Shown piece after piece: positions 11,001 through 22,367 of a stretch of DNA of 64,000 bases. Source of the stretch: Lepidodermella squamata (taxonomy: Eukaryota; Gastrotricha). The stretch lies in contig JBLDXI010000007.1 of NCBI GenBank assembly GCA_047495785.1, positions 3,410,001 to 3,474,000 on the forward strand, written 5' to 3'. How positions within the stretch are numbered: position 1 is the stretch's first letter; each line of letters begins with the position of its first letter. The notes beneath the pieces were generated by a model that worked only from the letters and a program-made list of their open reading frames with translations, ran no database searches and was not told the DNA's origin. Position numbers and translations under genes: made by a program.

Positions 11001-12849
11001 ATAGACGTCAGATGCAGATACGACCCGACAGGGGCTACGTATGGATACCTCGTATTTGCTATCACCGGCCACCCAGCAGACGTCAGTAAGTCAACGTGGA
11101 TGCAAAATTGATAGCTTTTCGAAATAACTTTTTCAAAGGTATCAGCACAGCGGGTCGAAAGAAACGGGCCACGGCTAGTCCCGATACATTCGACAACTAT
11201 GATGGGCTTCACCTGGCTTTACAAATTGGGATAGGCGGGAAGCTGTACCTATCCTACGATGCCAATGTGGTAAATATCAGCCAAACGGTCCCGCTATCGT
11301 ACGACTATGAGTCTATCACCATTACTAACGTTTTCAACAGTTCGGGCACGGCCTATTTCCGAATTATCGTTCAAAGCGTTAACGACCTGGTCTCCGTAAG
11401 TAATTGGTTCAAAAAAAAATTAAATATACATACGTTTTCCACCAGGTCGTTCTAGTTCCTTTGCCTGAAGACAACAATACAAATTCGATGATCATTTTGT
11501 CCAATGCAAATGCAAGTGGCCTGAGTACAAATCAGATTGCGAAAGGCAATACTAACATCATGCTTTATGGAATTAATGGCACGCAAGGAGATGCTACAGT
11601 TTCAAATTTTCGTTTATGGGGCCTGGAACCATCCGCATCTACGACTAATCTCCCTACAACGCTAGGTCCGAGAACTTATGATTTCATAACAAACAGCTCG
11701 GAGTTTTTGATACCTAATTTGATCGATGGCAATATAGTCCCTTTGATCGAGATCGACGATTTGAAAACTTGCAAATATCTAGACATAGCAAACAGGTATT
11801 TCACAAGACAGTGTTCATCATGAGACGAAATTTGGTTTTAAAACAGATCACCGGCTATTGGAACGAAAATTTTCCTGACCCTGGAAATGGATCGGCTGAA
11901 TGAAATCGACGCACAGGCTCGGCAAATCTCGATCTCAGGAAGTGTTGTAGTTCAGTGGATCGTGAACGCATGCCCTAGTGACACAACTGCTCCTGCAGTC
12001 AATGATGCCGATCGCGTGTATACGGTTGACAGAAGGCAGTTGTGGGTCCCGAGCATGCGATTCACAAACACGACCACTGACATTTACATGGAAAACGGCT
12101 TCAAAGAACAAATTCATATAGCCTACTACCCAACCACCCCGAATCGCACGCTGTTTTTCCATTGGATGAGATTCGGAGTCATCCGTTCAAAATGTGTCTT
12201 GAAGCTTCGGAAATTTCCTTTCGATTCGCAGGCATGTGATTTTACGTTTGCCCTTGATGAAGCTGATAAATTCGTTGCATTTGGTGGGGTTCGACTTGAA
12301 ATTCCTGGTAGCTTCGACAGCGAAATGTGGGAGTTAAAATCGACTGTTTCTGCTTATGGCATCACTAATTCCCTGCTGAGACGAAATGGAACGTCAGGTT
12401 ATACGCGATTCACTGTCGGCTTTGCTCGAAAACCAATACCATATCTCATCAATTCTCTTGCTCCCTGTTCAATCCTCATGGCGTTGGGATTCTCATCTCT
12501 GATATTTCAGCCTGATGTTCCAGATCGTCCAGCATTCGCTGGCACTCTTCTACTCAGCATGATTGTGATCCAGTCAGATGTTCTGCAGCTGATTCCTGAT
12601 ACGGCGGAGTCAGTCCTCATGGCTGAATACATTTTGATCCTATCCGGTCTCACTGGAATGATCGCTCTCTATGAAGCTGCAATGTTTGCCGCAACTGCGA
12701 AATTTCCGCATTTGATGTCAAAGAAGTACAAAGTATCAATAGGGGCTACGAAGGTCCGCTATGCTCGAGCGATGGACCTCGCAGCCTTCCTCATCTACTT
12801 CGACATTTTCCTCGTAATCAACGTCTACGCAGCTTTGGTGGCGTTCTGA
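8035..12849 (+). CDS. receptor A: two lectin-like modules, mucin stalk, Cys-loop channel
   Basis: Exons: 8035-8077, 8132-8361, 8422-8545, 8598-8845, 10029-11085, 11139-11395, 11446-11795, 11847-12849 (3312 nt, 1103 aa). Exon 1 is a signal peptide (MFHNLFLLICLSKIC). Module 1 (about 20-270) opens PDLSSLALPY. An almost pure Thr/Ser/Pro stalk of about 175 residues follows. Module 2 opens PDVQSMPLPY and has an RKKR site near its middle. The C-terminal third is a Cys-loop channel: loop-A-like VWVPSMRF, Cys loop C-x13-C with FPFDSQ, pre-M1 PYLINSLAPC, M2 start PDRPAF and 9' Leu, and only about 30 residues between M3 and M4. Probable cell-surface cation channel (inference from Asp before the M2 Arg). 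Intron 4 is 1183 nt; the others are about 50. Confidence 0.85.
8846..10028 (+). other. enlarged intron 4 of receptor gene A
   Basis: This intron is about twenty times longer than the others in the gene. It holds no convincing reading frame. Around 9590-9670 there is a GC-rich segment with GGCCTTGGCGCGG and a later GAATTCGATTC, weakly like the A and B boxes of a tRNA-derived repeat. Probably an old insertion. Confidence 0.4.
10219..10735 (+). repeat. ACN-codon repeat encoding the mucin-like Thr stalk of gene A
   Basis: Over 500 bp made almost only of ACN (Thr) codons with TCN, CCN and AAR interruptions, and virtually free of G on this strand. It includes near-perfect longer repeats such as the ACCACGTCTACTACAACAAC unit around 10345-10410. 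Comparable tracts lie in the other family members. Such stalks are usually O-glycosylated. Confidence 0.85.
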
Positions 12850-13332
12850 AGTTGAAATGATGTCCCGTAATTTCTAGGTTACTAGACAGAACTAGACAGA
12901 ACACGAACAGCGCCTTACTAACTTTTTTCGTTTTCTTAATTTTGTTGATCAGCCCTGAATTTGCAATGTGGTCATCAGTGATAAGTGATTTAGTAAATTT
13001 CGAATGTGAAAATTCGAATGTTAATTCAGGCGGCTTAGTAGGTATTTGCTGTTTCCACTCGAATAACAATTGATATCCAGAGACTATTTATTGCTTTTCG
13101 AGTTCATCATTGCATCCCGCGTCAAGTGCGGGGCGGTGCGGTATGCCTTAAGTTCACTTTATCTCGCAATTCGTCCCGCACGTCCCGCAGCTCATCCGCC
13201 ATCTCAACCCTCAACCCGCACATCCCGCGGCTCATCCAGCAACTCGTCTTGCTCGGTGATAACTAAGGGTGCAGGATCCCGCACTTCGTCCCGCAGTGCC
13301 ATCCCCGCACTCAAGGCTATGAAATGAATAAA

Positions 13333-13412
13333 AATCTGACGCAGGCGGGAATCGAACCAGTGACCAGTGATCGCAATCACCTAACACGCACTCGATTGCG
13401 CCACCGGTCCAA
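13333..13412 (-). repeat. tRNA-derived (SINE-like or tRNA pseudogene) segment
   Basis: Read on the minus strand it has GGTGGCGCAATCGAGTGCG (A-box-like D arm) and GGTTCGATTCC (perfect B box), about 40 nt apart. The acceptor and T stems do not pair well, so it is not a working tRNA. A second, shorter copy lies at 13566-13602. Confidence 0.55.
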
Positions 13413-13565
13413 TCAGAATAATCAGGGTGAAAACAGTTCATACCCCAAATTTCGATAACTCTTCAAGTATATTCCAGTCGACTACCTAGCCAGTTTTGGC
13501 AGTTTTCGACTAGTTGCCATTCCGGGCATTCGCGCCTATTGCGCCTATACTAAAAAAACTTCGAA

Positions 13566-13602
13566 AAGTCTGACGCGGGCGGGAATCGAACCAGCGATTA
13601 GC
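13566..13602 (-). repeat. second partial tRNA-derived segment
   Basis: It shares TCTGACGC(A/G)GGCGGGAATC and the following GAACCAG with the segment at 13333, in the same orientation. Only the 3' (B-box) half is present. Confidence 0.5.
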
Positions 13603-16037
13603 AATTAGAGAATTTTATACAACTTAGGCTCTAGCTGTGAAATAGCTTACTTTCCAGATGTGTAAATACTCGAACTAAACATTTGAATTTTGGTTTTCCA
13701 GCCGCGTAGTTTTGGCGGCAAAACACTTACGTGACATTAACGCAATCACCTATCACCTAGCATCAATCATCATAATCTACCAAGCCATCTCGCAAAGACG
13801 ATACAGATCATATGCGGATGACAGATGCGGGTTGATGTGCGGGATGGCTGCGGGATACTAGTGCGGGAGACGATCTGATATCCCCTGATGATGTGCCGGA
13901 CGATGCTGCAGCCCCTGCGGGATGTATCCCGCAAGTCATCCCGCACGTCCCGCACTGGTGCAAAGTTATGTTTTGCGTGACTCTTTTATTTGGCTTTTTA
14001 TCCACACGTTCCTCAGCAACATTTCCGAGCCATTAAGCCCCAGGCGGAAAAGCTTTATAAAGTTTGAAAACATTCTGAATTAATAAATGCTGTAATGGTT
14101 TGGCAAATGAGCCGCGGCGTCAAGAAAGAAATGACGCCATCGTTCAAGTTCTGATTGGAATACTCGAGCGATCAATATTTCTGTCGACATGGGTAAACTT
14201 ACCTGCGTCTCCTGGTCTCCTGACATGGTCGCGGGAGAATTTATGTCTCCTGCGGGTTCTTCGCTAGACATGTAAGTAGCCGCTTAGCGTCCCAGATTTC
14301 TGTAAGTAAGCGGAGAACTGAAACGTCCTTACGTTAAAGAATATCAAAGTAACAGTTTTTACACTTTATTGTTTTCAAGTTTCCGATTTGAAGTAATCGT
14401 CTATTTCATACTGTTTTAAAGAGTAGTGTAGGGGTTAGAACGTGGAGGCTCAAAGATAACTTAGAGTATATATCGATGGTTTTGCGCTAAAACAGACCGA
14501 TAGGCTGCATTCTGATATACGCCCATAAAAACTGTGCGGAGTATATGCGAGTATATGGTTATACACAGGGCTAATAGCATTTTGGTGCATGCACAAGAGA
14601 ATGCACTCAGACGAGAGCGATCGATTCTTCCGCAGTAACATGGTATATTTTTTGCGCATTTTGTTCTCTTGTTTTTTCATTTTTATCATCATTCTTTCTT
14701 AGATCTCCCGCATCATTTTTGCTGAAAGTAGGACATTGAAAGCATGTGCTTTAAATTACCCACGATTTTAGTAATTCTGACCTGGTCTGTTCATGGGACG
14801 GAGTAGGAATGATTTCCATAGTTGTCCATTTTAAATCGCAGCAAAATTTTCTTCTAGAATGATTAGAATCTCCGATAGATTGATAGAGGCTTCTTATCAG
14901 ATTCTTTAGGAGTTTAGTGAAATCTGAGCTTACCACAAAGTTAAACTCCTGTTTTGAGGTTTCAGCAAAAATTGGGTAGAAAGGTTGTTTCGGCTGAGAT
15001 TCTGAAAGTGGCTGCTGGCTACTCTGTTAGGAAAATATTCCATTATTTCGTTGTTGTGGCGTTTATCAAGCTGATAATGTGGTTTGGGCCCCTGGATAAT
15101 TTGAAACTATCGCCCTTTTCCTCAAACAACCACCTCCAAAACACAACACAACTTCTGATCAAAGATAGAAAGCCAAGTTTGTCGGTTTGGGGCTCAAACT
15201 CCACCTAGAACTTGACAGCTACTTAGACGGAAACTATAGACTTATCGATCGTGCGTGAATCCTACAAATCTACTAACGGTCGAAGGTCGAAGCCTTACGA
15301 ACAATCGAAACAGTCTCTTAATTAGATCTAACCAGAAGTACTCTTCATTGCCTTTTAAAATTTAGCATTTGGTATCAGACGCATGCCATCTTCACAATGC
15401 TTAGGAGCCGACTATTCCCATGATTGCTTTGGCCGCTGAGTAGCCACATCTTTACCATATATTACCGGTGAATGGCGGCCCATTCCAGAAGGGAGGATTT
15501 GCTTGGCGGTTTCACGCTTCCTGTCAACCCTTCCTGTCAGCTTGATAAACGCCGCATTCAATGCATGGATGATTGATGTTGCGGTTATTGGGATTGAACA
15601 CGGTGATTTTGAGATGCCTAGGCCGTTCGATCACATGCTACTCACGTGCTAGGGTCAGCTTTTATACGACTGGGATAACCCCATACCAAGTTTCTGCTGC
15701 AGTTAAAACTAACGCGATTTATTGGAATTTCTGGTTTATGTTTTGGCTGATAAATACCTTTCACAGCAATATACAAAGTGAACCTATCGCTTTGTTATGA
15801 TATTTAAAACTCCCGATTACTGGCCACTTTAACTTCCATCTTTACTCAGTTGGGCGATCCTTCATCGGTAGCTGTAAATCTGAGGTCATACAGCCTTAGG
15901 TCAAGAACAGAACTTCTCAGATTGGCAATTCGGCTTTCGACAACTCCCTGTTTTCTATCCTTGACATTTTAATTTATGACGCTTGTCATTTAGGACTAAA
16001 GCATTCAACGTTTCATTTTTAACAACGATTTGAGCTG

Positions 16038-17949
16038 ATGACTGATAACGACCATTGGCTGAAACAGTTTCCTCCGAGGATAGTGGATTCCAGACACCGC
16101 CCATCCAAACAAGCGATGGAAAGAAAACGCAAGCGCAACTCTGGGAAACCCTACCGTCAGTCAGATAAAGGGGTTAGCGCTAAGTTTAATTCCGGTCGTA
16201 AGCCTGTTTACTTAAAGTGTGGTTGCTGGCGTAAATGCTCCTTGAAATTCAATGAAAATTCAGTCAAACAATGCTTTAACACTTACTGGTCCCGAGCATC
16301 TATCGACGCTAGACGAGCATTCATCAACCGTTACGTCAGTTATAAACAGAAACGAGAGAATGGTCCTCGAAGATTTGATTATTACTTACCAGGCAACTAC
16401 TTGGCAACCCCTTCGCCTTCACAATCTAGGGACTCAATCGAAGTATGCAGGTCTTTCTTTCTGAAGGCGCTCGATGATAACGCTTTTATAACGCAAATAC
16501 GCTTTTATAAACACAACTGTTGAGAAAAAAGTCGAAGACGGCTTCTACATCATACCAGATCAACGCGGTCGCCATAAGCCGCCGAATACCACCAGCGATA
16601 ATTCTTACAAATTTGTTTATCAGCACATCGCTTCTTTCGAGCGATTAGACAGTCATTATGCGAGAAGTCAAACTAGCAAGCAATATCTCGGGTCCGCGCT
16701 CAATCTGAAGGAAATGCATCGAATGTACTGCATAGCACACCAAAACTGGGCTCTGCGTACTGATGAGAAACCCGTCAAATACGCTACTTACCGATCCATA
16801 TTCAAGAGATCTTTTCCCAATCTCGCTTTCAGTCATCCGAAGAAGGACACCTGCAAGAAATGCACACGATTTGCGACTTTGCCGGATGAACTGTTCACCC
16901 ATGAAGTGATCGTGGAGAAACGGAACCACGAATCCAACAGAGACGCTGCAAGAGATGCCAAGAATGCTGACAAAATTCTAGCAAAACAGTCGAAAGGATT
17001 GATCTTGTGCATCCAGTTTGATATGCAGTCAATCCTCGAAAGCCCTTGCTGCTCGATAATGTACAAAAAAAAGTTCCACACCTCAAACCTGACTTTCTAC
17101 GATACTTCATCAAAAGATGTCTACTGTTTCATGTGGGATCAAACAGAAGGGGGTCGTGGGACGGATGAAGTTGGTTCATGTCTCTATAAATTCATCACTG
17201 AAATGATTCCTGACGAAGTTGAGCAGTTGATTCTATGGAGCGACAGCACTGGAAGCCAAAACAAATCTCAGTACATTGTCAACGCTTTATTCGCAGCCTT
17301 GTCCAATTCCAAAGGTAATCTCAAAGTCATCGATCACAAGTTTTTCGAGCCGGGCCACTCGCAAATGGAATGTGATTCCGTGCATGCCACTATTGAAAGG
17401 GAAGCTAAGAAACGAGTCAACATCAGCTATTCAACGGAATGGAGAGAAATCGTGGCCGCGTCGCGGAAGGCTCCGATTGATGCTGATCTGAGACTCGAAG
17501 TGTACGGCGAGGAAACACCAAACCGCTTGAAAGTGAAACCATACAGCATAACTGAAATGCAATTTGCAAGCTTCTTCAGCTTTGACAAGTCACCAAAGTT
17601 CGCTCAGTATTTGCAAGACGAACAGAAAAATGATGTTAAATGGTCGGAGCCATGTTGGTTCAGATACGAGAAAGACTACCCTAATTATCTCCAAACCAAG
17701 AAAACTTTCGACTTGGCTTTTCATACTTTCGTCGCCAAGCGCTACAACAAAGACGTCATTTTGTTTCCTTTCCAACTTGTTCAAAAATACGAAAAGCGAT
17801 TGCCGATCGAATCCAGTCTTAAGAAGGATCTCATCGAAATGGTCAACAAAGGCACCATTCCAGAAGCTTATCGCTCAGTCATAATGGCTTACGAAGAAGA
17901 CGCAGACAAACCTACTGCTTGCAGCATTGACGCTAAACCTCCGCCGTAA
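16038..17949 (+). pseudogene. DDE-type transposase-like gene, frameshifted near 16490
   Basis: Two frames, 16038-16523 and about 16491-17949 (called from ATG 16714), form one protein of about 630 residues. The first has a Cys-rich head (CGCWRKCSLKF). The second has SHYARSQTSKQYL, HPKKDTCKKC, FDMQSILESP, WSDSTGSQNKSQ and GHSQMECDSVHATIE. This motif order is that of a large uncharacterised transposase-like family common in aphids and other animals (I believe annotated as DUF7869); the D, D and E in the last three motifs suggest an RNase H-like DDE core. A 19-nt insertion (16491-16509) partly repeats the 11 bases before it and shifts the frame. Terminal inverted repeats were not found. A mobile element just out of action is the best reading. 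Confidence 0.7.
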
Positions 17950-18662
17950 CATTACGCCCTCGAAACTTGGATGGATATGACTACTTGAAAGCGTTTCAAA
18001 ATTATTAAAACAAGCTTATTGTTGAGAGTTTGAACTGTGTTTTACTCGAGCTGTCTAAGAACGATTCAGTCCATGAGTTTCTGAAACGTTTCCTCCATGA
18101 TTATCTCGGAATTCCCAGCGCAGATACCTCAGAATGACCGCAGTATCGAAGATATTTGTTGGTCATTATTTGTCCAGTACATATATTTTTTTCACACAGA
18201 ATACAATGGGCTATATCTTACTACATGTGTGCGTAGTACTATTTATAGTGCGTAGTACTCTGGATAGGAATTTTTTCATTGGCTCCTTATAGCGCAAAAT
18301 CATCGATATATATGCATATTTCTTAGGATTCTTTTTAGCGGCCTGCGTGCCCTTTTGATTCTGAAATTGATTTTCAAAATAAAATTATTTTTATCATTAT
18401 TATTAAAGATATGGTGTGTAAGTATTCATATTTAATGCGGATGTGAACCATCGCTTGGGGATAATTTAGTGGGGGCGAAAAGTTGAGAGGGGATGCTAGC
18501 GTGCGGCGATACGTTCAGACTCCGCCATCTCACTAGGTGGTAATAGATATTAAATAAAATATGCATAGACACAGACTGAAAATCGTTTATTTTAAATGAA
18601 GATGTGGATCATTACGTGGGAATAATGAAGTGGGGGAGAGACGATGGATGTTCGGTATTTCT
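17950..18662. other. intergenic, imperfect direct repeat
   Basis: Two related stretches of about 55 bp, at about 18436-18485 and 18591-18645, share GATGTG...AT...GGGATAAT/GGAATAAT followed by AGTGGGGG. They may be part of a degenerate element next to the transposase gene. No gene recognised. Confidence 0.4.
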
Positions 18663-21324
18663 CTAGGCGCTAAAAGCTACAAAATAGGCGTAGACATTGA
18701 CGGCAAGGAACGTGTCCATCGCAAAAAGAAAGACAGCTAGGTCACAAGCTCGGGCGATACTCAGTGGCTTCAAACAAGAAGGTAATTCACGCTTCCGATG
18801 CATCATCCACGGGAAGCGAGCCGCTAGACAGTAGATAACAGTTTCGTACAGCGTAATCACGCCGGTAAGCCCAGCCATAATCAGAATATACTCAGCCATC
18901 AGGACCGATTCGGACGTTTCAGGTATCAGTTGCATAACATCAGATTCAATGACGATCAAACTCAAGAGAAGGGTAGCTGAGAAGGCAGCCCGATCAGGCA
19001 CATCTGGCTGAAATAGAAAAGACCCCAGAACCAGCAATAGAAGAATCAGAGACGGTGCGAGACTGTTAACCAAATATGGAGCTGATTTTCTCGAAAACGT
19101 GACTGTAAATCGAGCGTATCCGGATGTCTGTTTCTTCCGCATAAGAGACCTTGTCGTTCCATACATCGAGCTAGCGGATTCAAGATTCCACAGCTCACTT
19201 TCGAATGAGCCATCAAAAGCCAGCTGTGTGCCTGCTACATTCAAAAACTGATCAGATTCCTCGAGTACAAATGTGAAATCACATTGCTGCGAGTCGAACG
19301 GAAATTTACGAAGCCTCAAGAGACACTGAGCATTTAAGATACCGAAGCGTAGCCAGTGGAAAAATAATGTGCGATTAGGCGTTGTTGGGTAGTATACAAT
19401 CTGAACCTGTTCTCGAAATCCAGTCTCCATGTATATATCGGTGGACGTATTGGCAAAGCGAAGGAAAGGAGTCCATACATCACCCCTATCAACAGTGTAT
19501 ATACGATCAGGATCTGAAACCCCGGGCGCAGTAATATCGGCTGGACAAGATGTAACAGTCCACTGAACTAACAAGCATCCGCCGACGGATATCTCGCGAG
19601 CTTTAGCATCAATGTCGACCAAACGCTGCATTTCCAAGGTAACGTAGACTTTCGTTCCAAACGATGGAGACCTTCAATAATAAAGTAAAAAGTAATACGA
19701 TATCACGGAGTTTGAATCACGAATATTACTTGGCCAGTGGGCTTATGGATTTGCATGGCTTCACGTCCTCAACAGATATTTTGGGAAGTATGTTGCCGTC
19801 TATCATTTCTGGGATTGGGAAATTGTAGTCGTTTTTCTCGAACGTATAGGTAGCTTCATGCTTTGTAGTCGATGGAAGTTCAGCTGGGGTACTGATCAAA
19901 GTACTTGTCGATTGCGTGGTTGTCGTAGTCGAAGAACTAATTGACGGACTTGTGGTTCTTGTAGTGGTCAAAGGGGCGGTACTGCTCCACTGGGTTGAGC
20001 TTGATGGCGAGCTAGATTGAGTTGTAGTCTGTTTAGTTGTAGTACTGGTTGGAGTGGCGGTAGTCGAAGTCGGAGAGGTCATTGCTATGGTAGTTGTTGG
20101 CTTGGTCGTTGTCACAGCACTAGTTGACGGGCCCGTTGTCGATGGCGCTGCCGAAGTGGTAGACGCTGCTGTTGTTGTCGTAGTTGTAGGCTCAGTAGTT
20201 GTAGTTGTTGAAGTACTGGTTGAAGGAGGTGTGGAAGTCGTCGCGGCTGTTGTTGTTGTAGTCGTTGTTGTAGGCATCGCAGTAGTAGTTGGTGTGGTCG
20301 TAGTTGAAATACTCGATGTTGACGGGCTTGATGCAAGAGTCCAGAATCTGAAGTTCTTCATGTTATAGTACCCTCTTTTCGCATTGCAATAGGTCATCGC
20401 TCTCAGCTTCACATATCCAGAAGATAAAATATCTGCAAATCCGATGATGCTCACGTCGCTGAAACACGTCGAGACCTGTGAACTAGATGCGATCCCAACA
20501 GACAGCATATCACCGTAAACTTGAATGATCATTTTGAAATCCACGTTCCCGGTCCAGTCGAGGATGGTCCCGCCACAACCGGGTGATGATATGGCAACAT
20601 TTGGCGAACATGGCAAGTGGCAAGTCGATGAGGCCGTGGGCGCATACCATGCGTAGACCTTTCCATTTGGCATCAGCTCCTGAAACACGCCGAATCCTTC
20701 AACGTAGTCAATTTGATCATAACAGCCGCTGGATGGGGCTACGATACAAATATTTATACATTTAAGCTTACAGAAGGTGAGCGTCACGTACTGGGGTAGT
20801 TGGGCGACGTACTTGAGAATACCATCGCAAGCCAAGCTCTTGAAGATGCAGTATTGCTGGTATTGTAAACAGCTGTAATGTCAATTTCAGCTCGCCAGTT
20901 CTCAACGCTCCCATCAATTACCTGAGGATAAGGAAGTTTGAGGATCAGCGCTTTTAGGCCCTTGCGAACGCAGAATTAAGACTTTTGTTTTCTCTTACCT
21001 CGTCTGAAGAGATTCTGCCATACTCCTTATATGGACCCATGTCGCCTAGTTGATAAGCGGAGCCCAAATCAAAGACAGTATCATAATCATACACCGTCAT
21101 AGACTGTGAAATGCTTGAATCTGCTTTATCGAACGAAAATGCAGGCGAGTAGGTCACATTTCCGGCGAACATATAGGGCAGCGGGAAGCTTGCAACGTCA
21201 GGTGTTGGGGTGATCACCGAACCTAAGTATTTAATTTCATCAAACATCTAGGTTGTATTAAAACTTGAAGCTCACCTGAAGTACCGATGCAGGCCATCAT
21301 CGTCAGGGAAATGAGCAGATACAT
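18663..21324 (-). CDS. receptor B: short form, one lectin-like module, stalk, Cys-loop channel
   Basis: Exons: 21276-21324, 20999-21222, 20792-20921, 19730-20738, 18663-19671 (2421 nt, 806 aa; frame closes exactly). The signal peptide is MYLLISLTMMACIGTSG. Module 1 opens PDVASFPLPY and ends at NFRFWTLASSPSTSS. The Thr/Ser stalk (about 150 residues) leads straight to the TYTFEKNDYNFPIPEMIDGN linker that precedes the channel, so module 2 is absent. The channel keeps the Cys loop (C-x13-C, FPFDSQQ), PYLVNSLAPS before M1 (Ser in place of the usual Cys), PDRAAF at the M2 start, and Glu rather than Gln near 15'. It lacks the intron that splits module 1 in gene A after ERLT. Probably functional: no frame break. 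Confidence 0.85.
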
Positions 21325-22367
21325 GGCGTGTTATACTTTTGGGATGAGAAATTTGTGTTGATAAAGATTTTAGCCTACTGAAATTTGTTATACTTAAATT
21401 TTGCTATTTGCGAGGTGTTGTGAATTATTGAATGCTACCATTAGTGTGAGGTTCGTGTTGAGCAAGCGATAGTTTGCTATTTTGACAGAGCAACAGGACT
21501 TTAATCGACAATGTTGTAGGAGGGATGCCGATTTTCAATCCATCATCCTCCTCTTAGCTCCTCCTGATCACCCACACTTAGCTTTTAACCCTCAGCCCCC
21601 GCCTTGCGTCGAAGCTAGAATATCAAAACATTTCCCCCGGCGAGACTTCAGGTCGGACACTCGCTTCCCCGGATTATGATCTCATGCATCAGAAAATATT
21701 TGAATGTTTCGGGTAATATTGGCCGAAGAAAGAGATGATTCCAGCAAAAAAGAATACTCACCTAATTCTGAAAATGACAAAAAGACAGACACTGTCACCA
21801 TGAAATAGGTATAAACCTCGTTATTTACCTGATAAGCGTCTAGGTAGTATCGGTGGACATTCAGCGCAGTGAACATATTCGTGGAGTCAAATAGTTGGTA
21901 TTAGTCCGCTCCGAGGTCCTGCCCTTCGGCCTAGCTCCGCTGGATCTCGGCATCAAATTTTCGCATTGACGCAACAACCTTCGTGCGCAGTACGCAGCAT
22001 TTCCCGATACGCGACATTTTAGCCATTTCCTTTTGATTCACGAAAAGCGGCCCTATTATCCTAATACAAACGAAGATTCTGCCGATGAGATGCGATTTTT
22101 CACAAATTTATTTTTTACTACCTTTACCTAATATTTTAACACTTAGTTTGATATCATTATTGTATTAAGCCTTGTACTATATAAATGCAGGCAACTTCCT
22201 GAAAGGCCAGCTTCATTTTTCAAAACGATGGCCTTCGTCGAATCAGACACGGTTCAAGCTGAGGCTTAAATTCTTCAATAAAACGTGTTTCAGTACTTCA
22301 AAATTCATGATGTTTCGGCTCCAGTGATAGCTGACAGCTTCGGAAACTTGTTGGTTCGGAGACTGAG
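21325..22367. other. intergenic between receptors B and C, small TATA-led unit
   Basis: A TATATAAA at 22179-22186 on the plus strand is followed by a 13-codon open frame (22227-22268, MAFVESDTVQAEA) and an AATAAA at about 22277. On the minus strand a 64-codon frame (21682-21876) contains a perfect GTAAAT...TTTTCAG intron, but splicing it does not lengthen the frame. I accept neither as a gene. Confidence 0.35.

Larger units (their letters stand above)
13100..13960. repeat. CCCGCA-motif repeat, partly inverted
   Basis: The left cluster (about 13108-13315) has eight CCCGC motifs, mostly as TCCCGCA. The right cluster (about 13825-13955) has five in the opposite orientation (TGCGGGAT) and three in the same one. 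The blocks AACCCGCACATCCCGCGG at 13215 and the reverse complement of the sequence near 13830-13855 match closely, so the element has an imperfect inverted-repeat plan. Confidence 0.6.
12850..16037. other. intergenic, repeat-rich, no supported gene
   Basis: After gene A there is a 10-bp tandem repeat (ACTAGACAGA) near 12882. The CCCGC-motif repeat with tRNA-like segments spans 13100-13960. Beyond that (13960-16037) only short featureless open frames are seen. The right part may belong to the transposon whose gene starts at 16038, but I could not find its terminal repeats. Confidence 0.4.

Noticed and set aside
13333-13412. Functional tRNA gene
   Set aside because: B box and A box are present, but the acceptor and T stems do not pair; better read as a tRNA-derived repeat.
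14450-15800. Several 60-85 codon frames between gene A and the transposase gene
   Set aside because: Short, mutually overlapping, without domains; could be transposon remains but nothing in them supports it.
21682-21876. Minus-strand frame with a good GTAAAT...TTTTCAG intron
   Set aside because: Splicing leads to an immediate stop in the frame tried and no partner exon was found.
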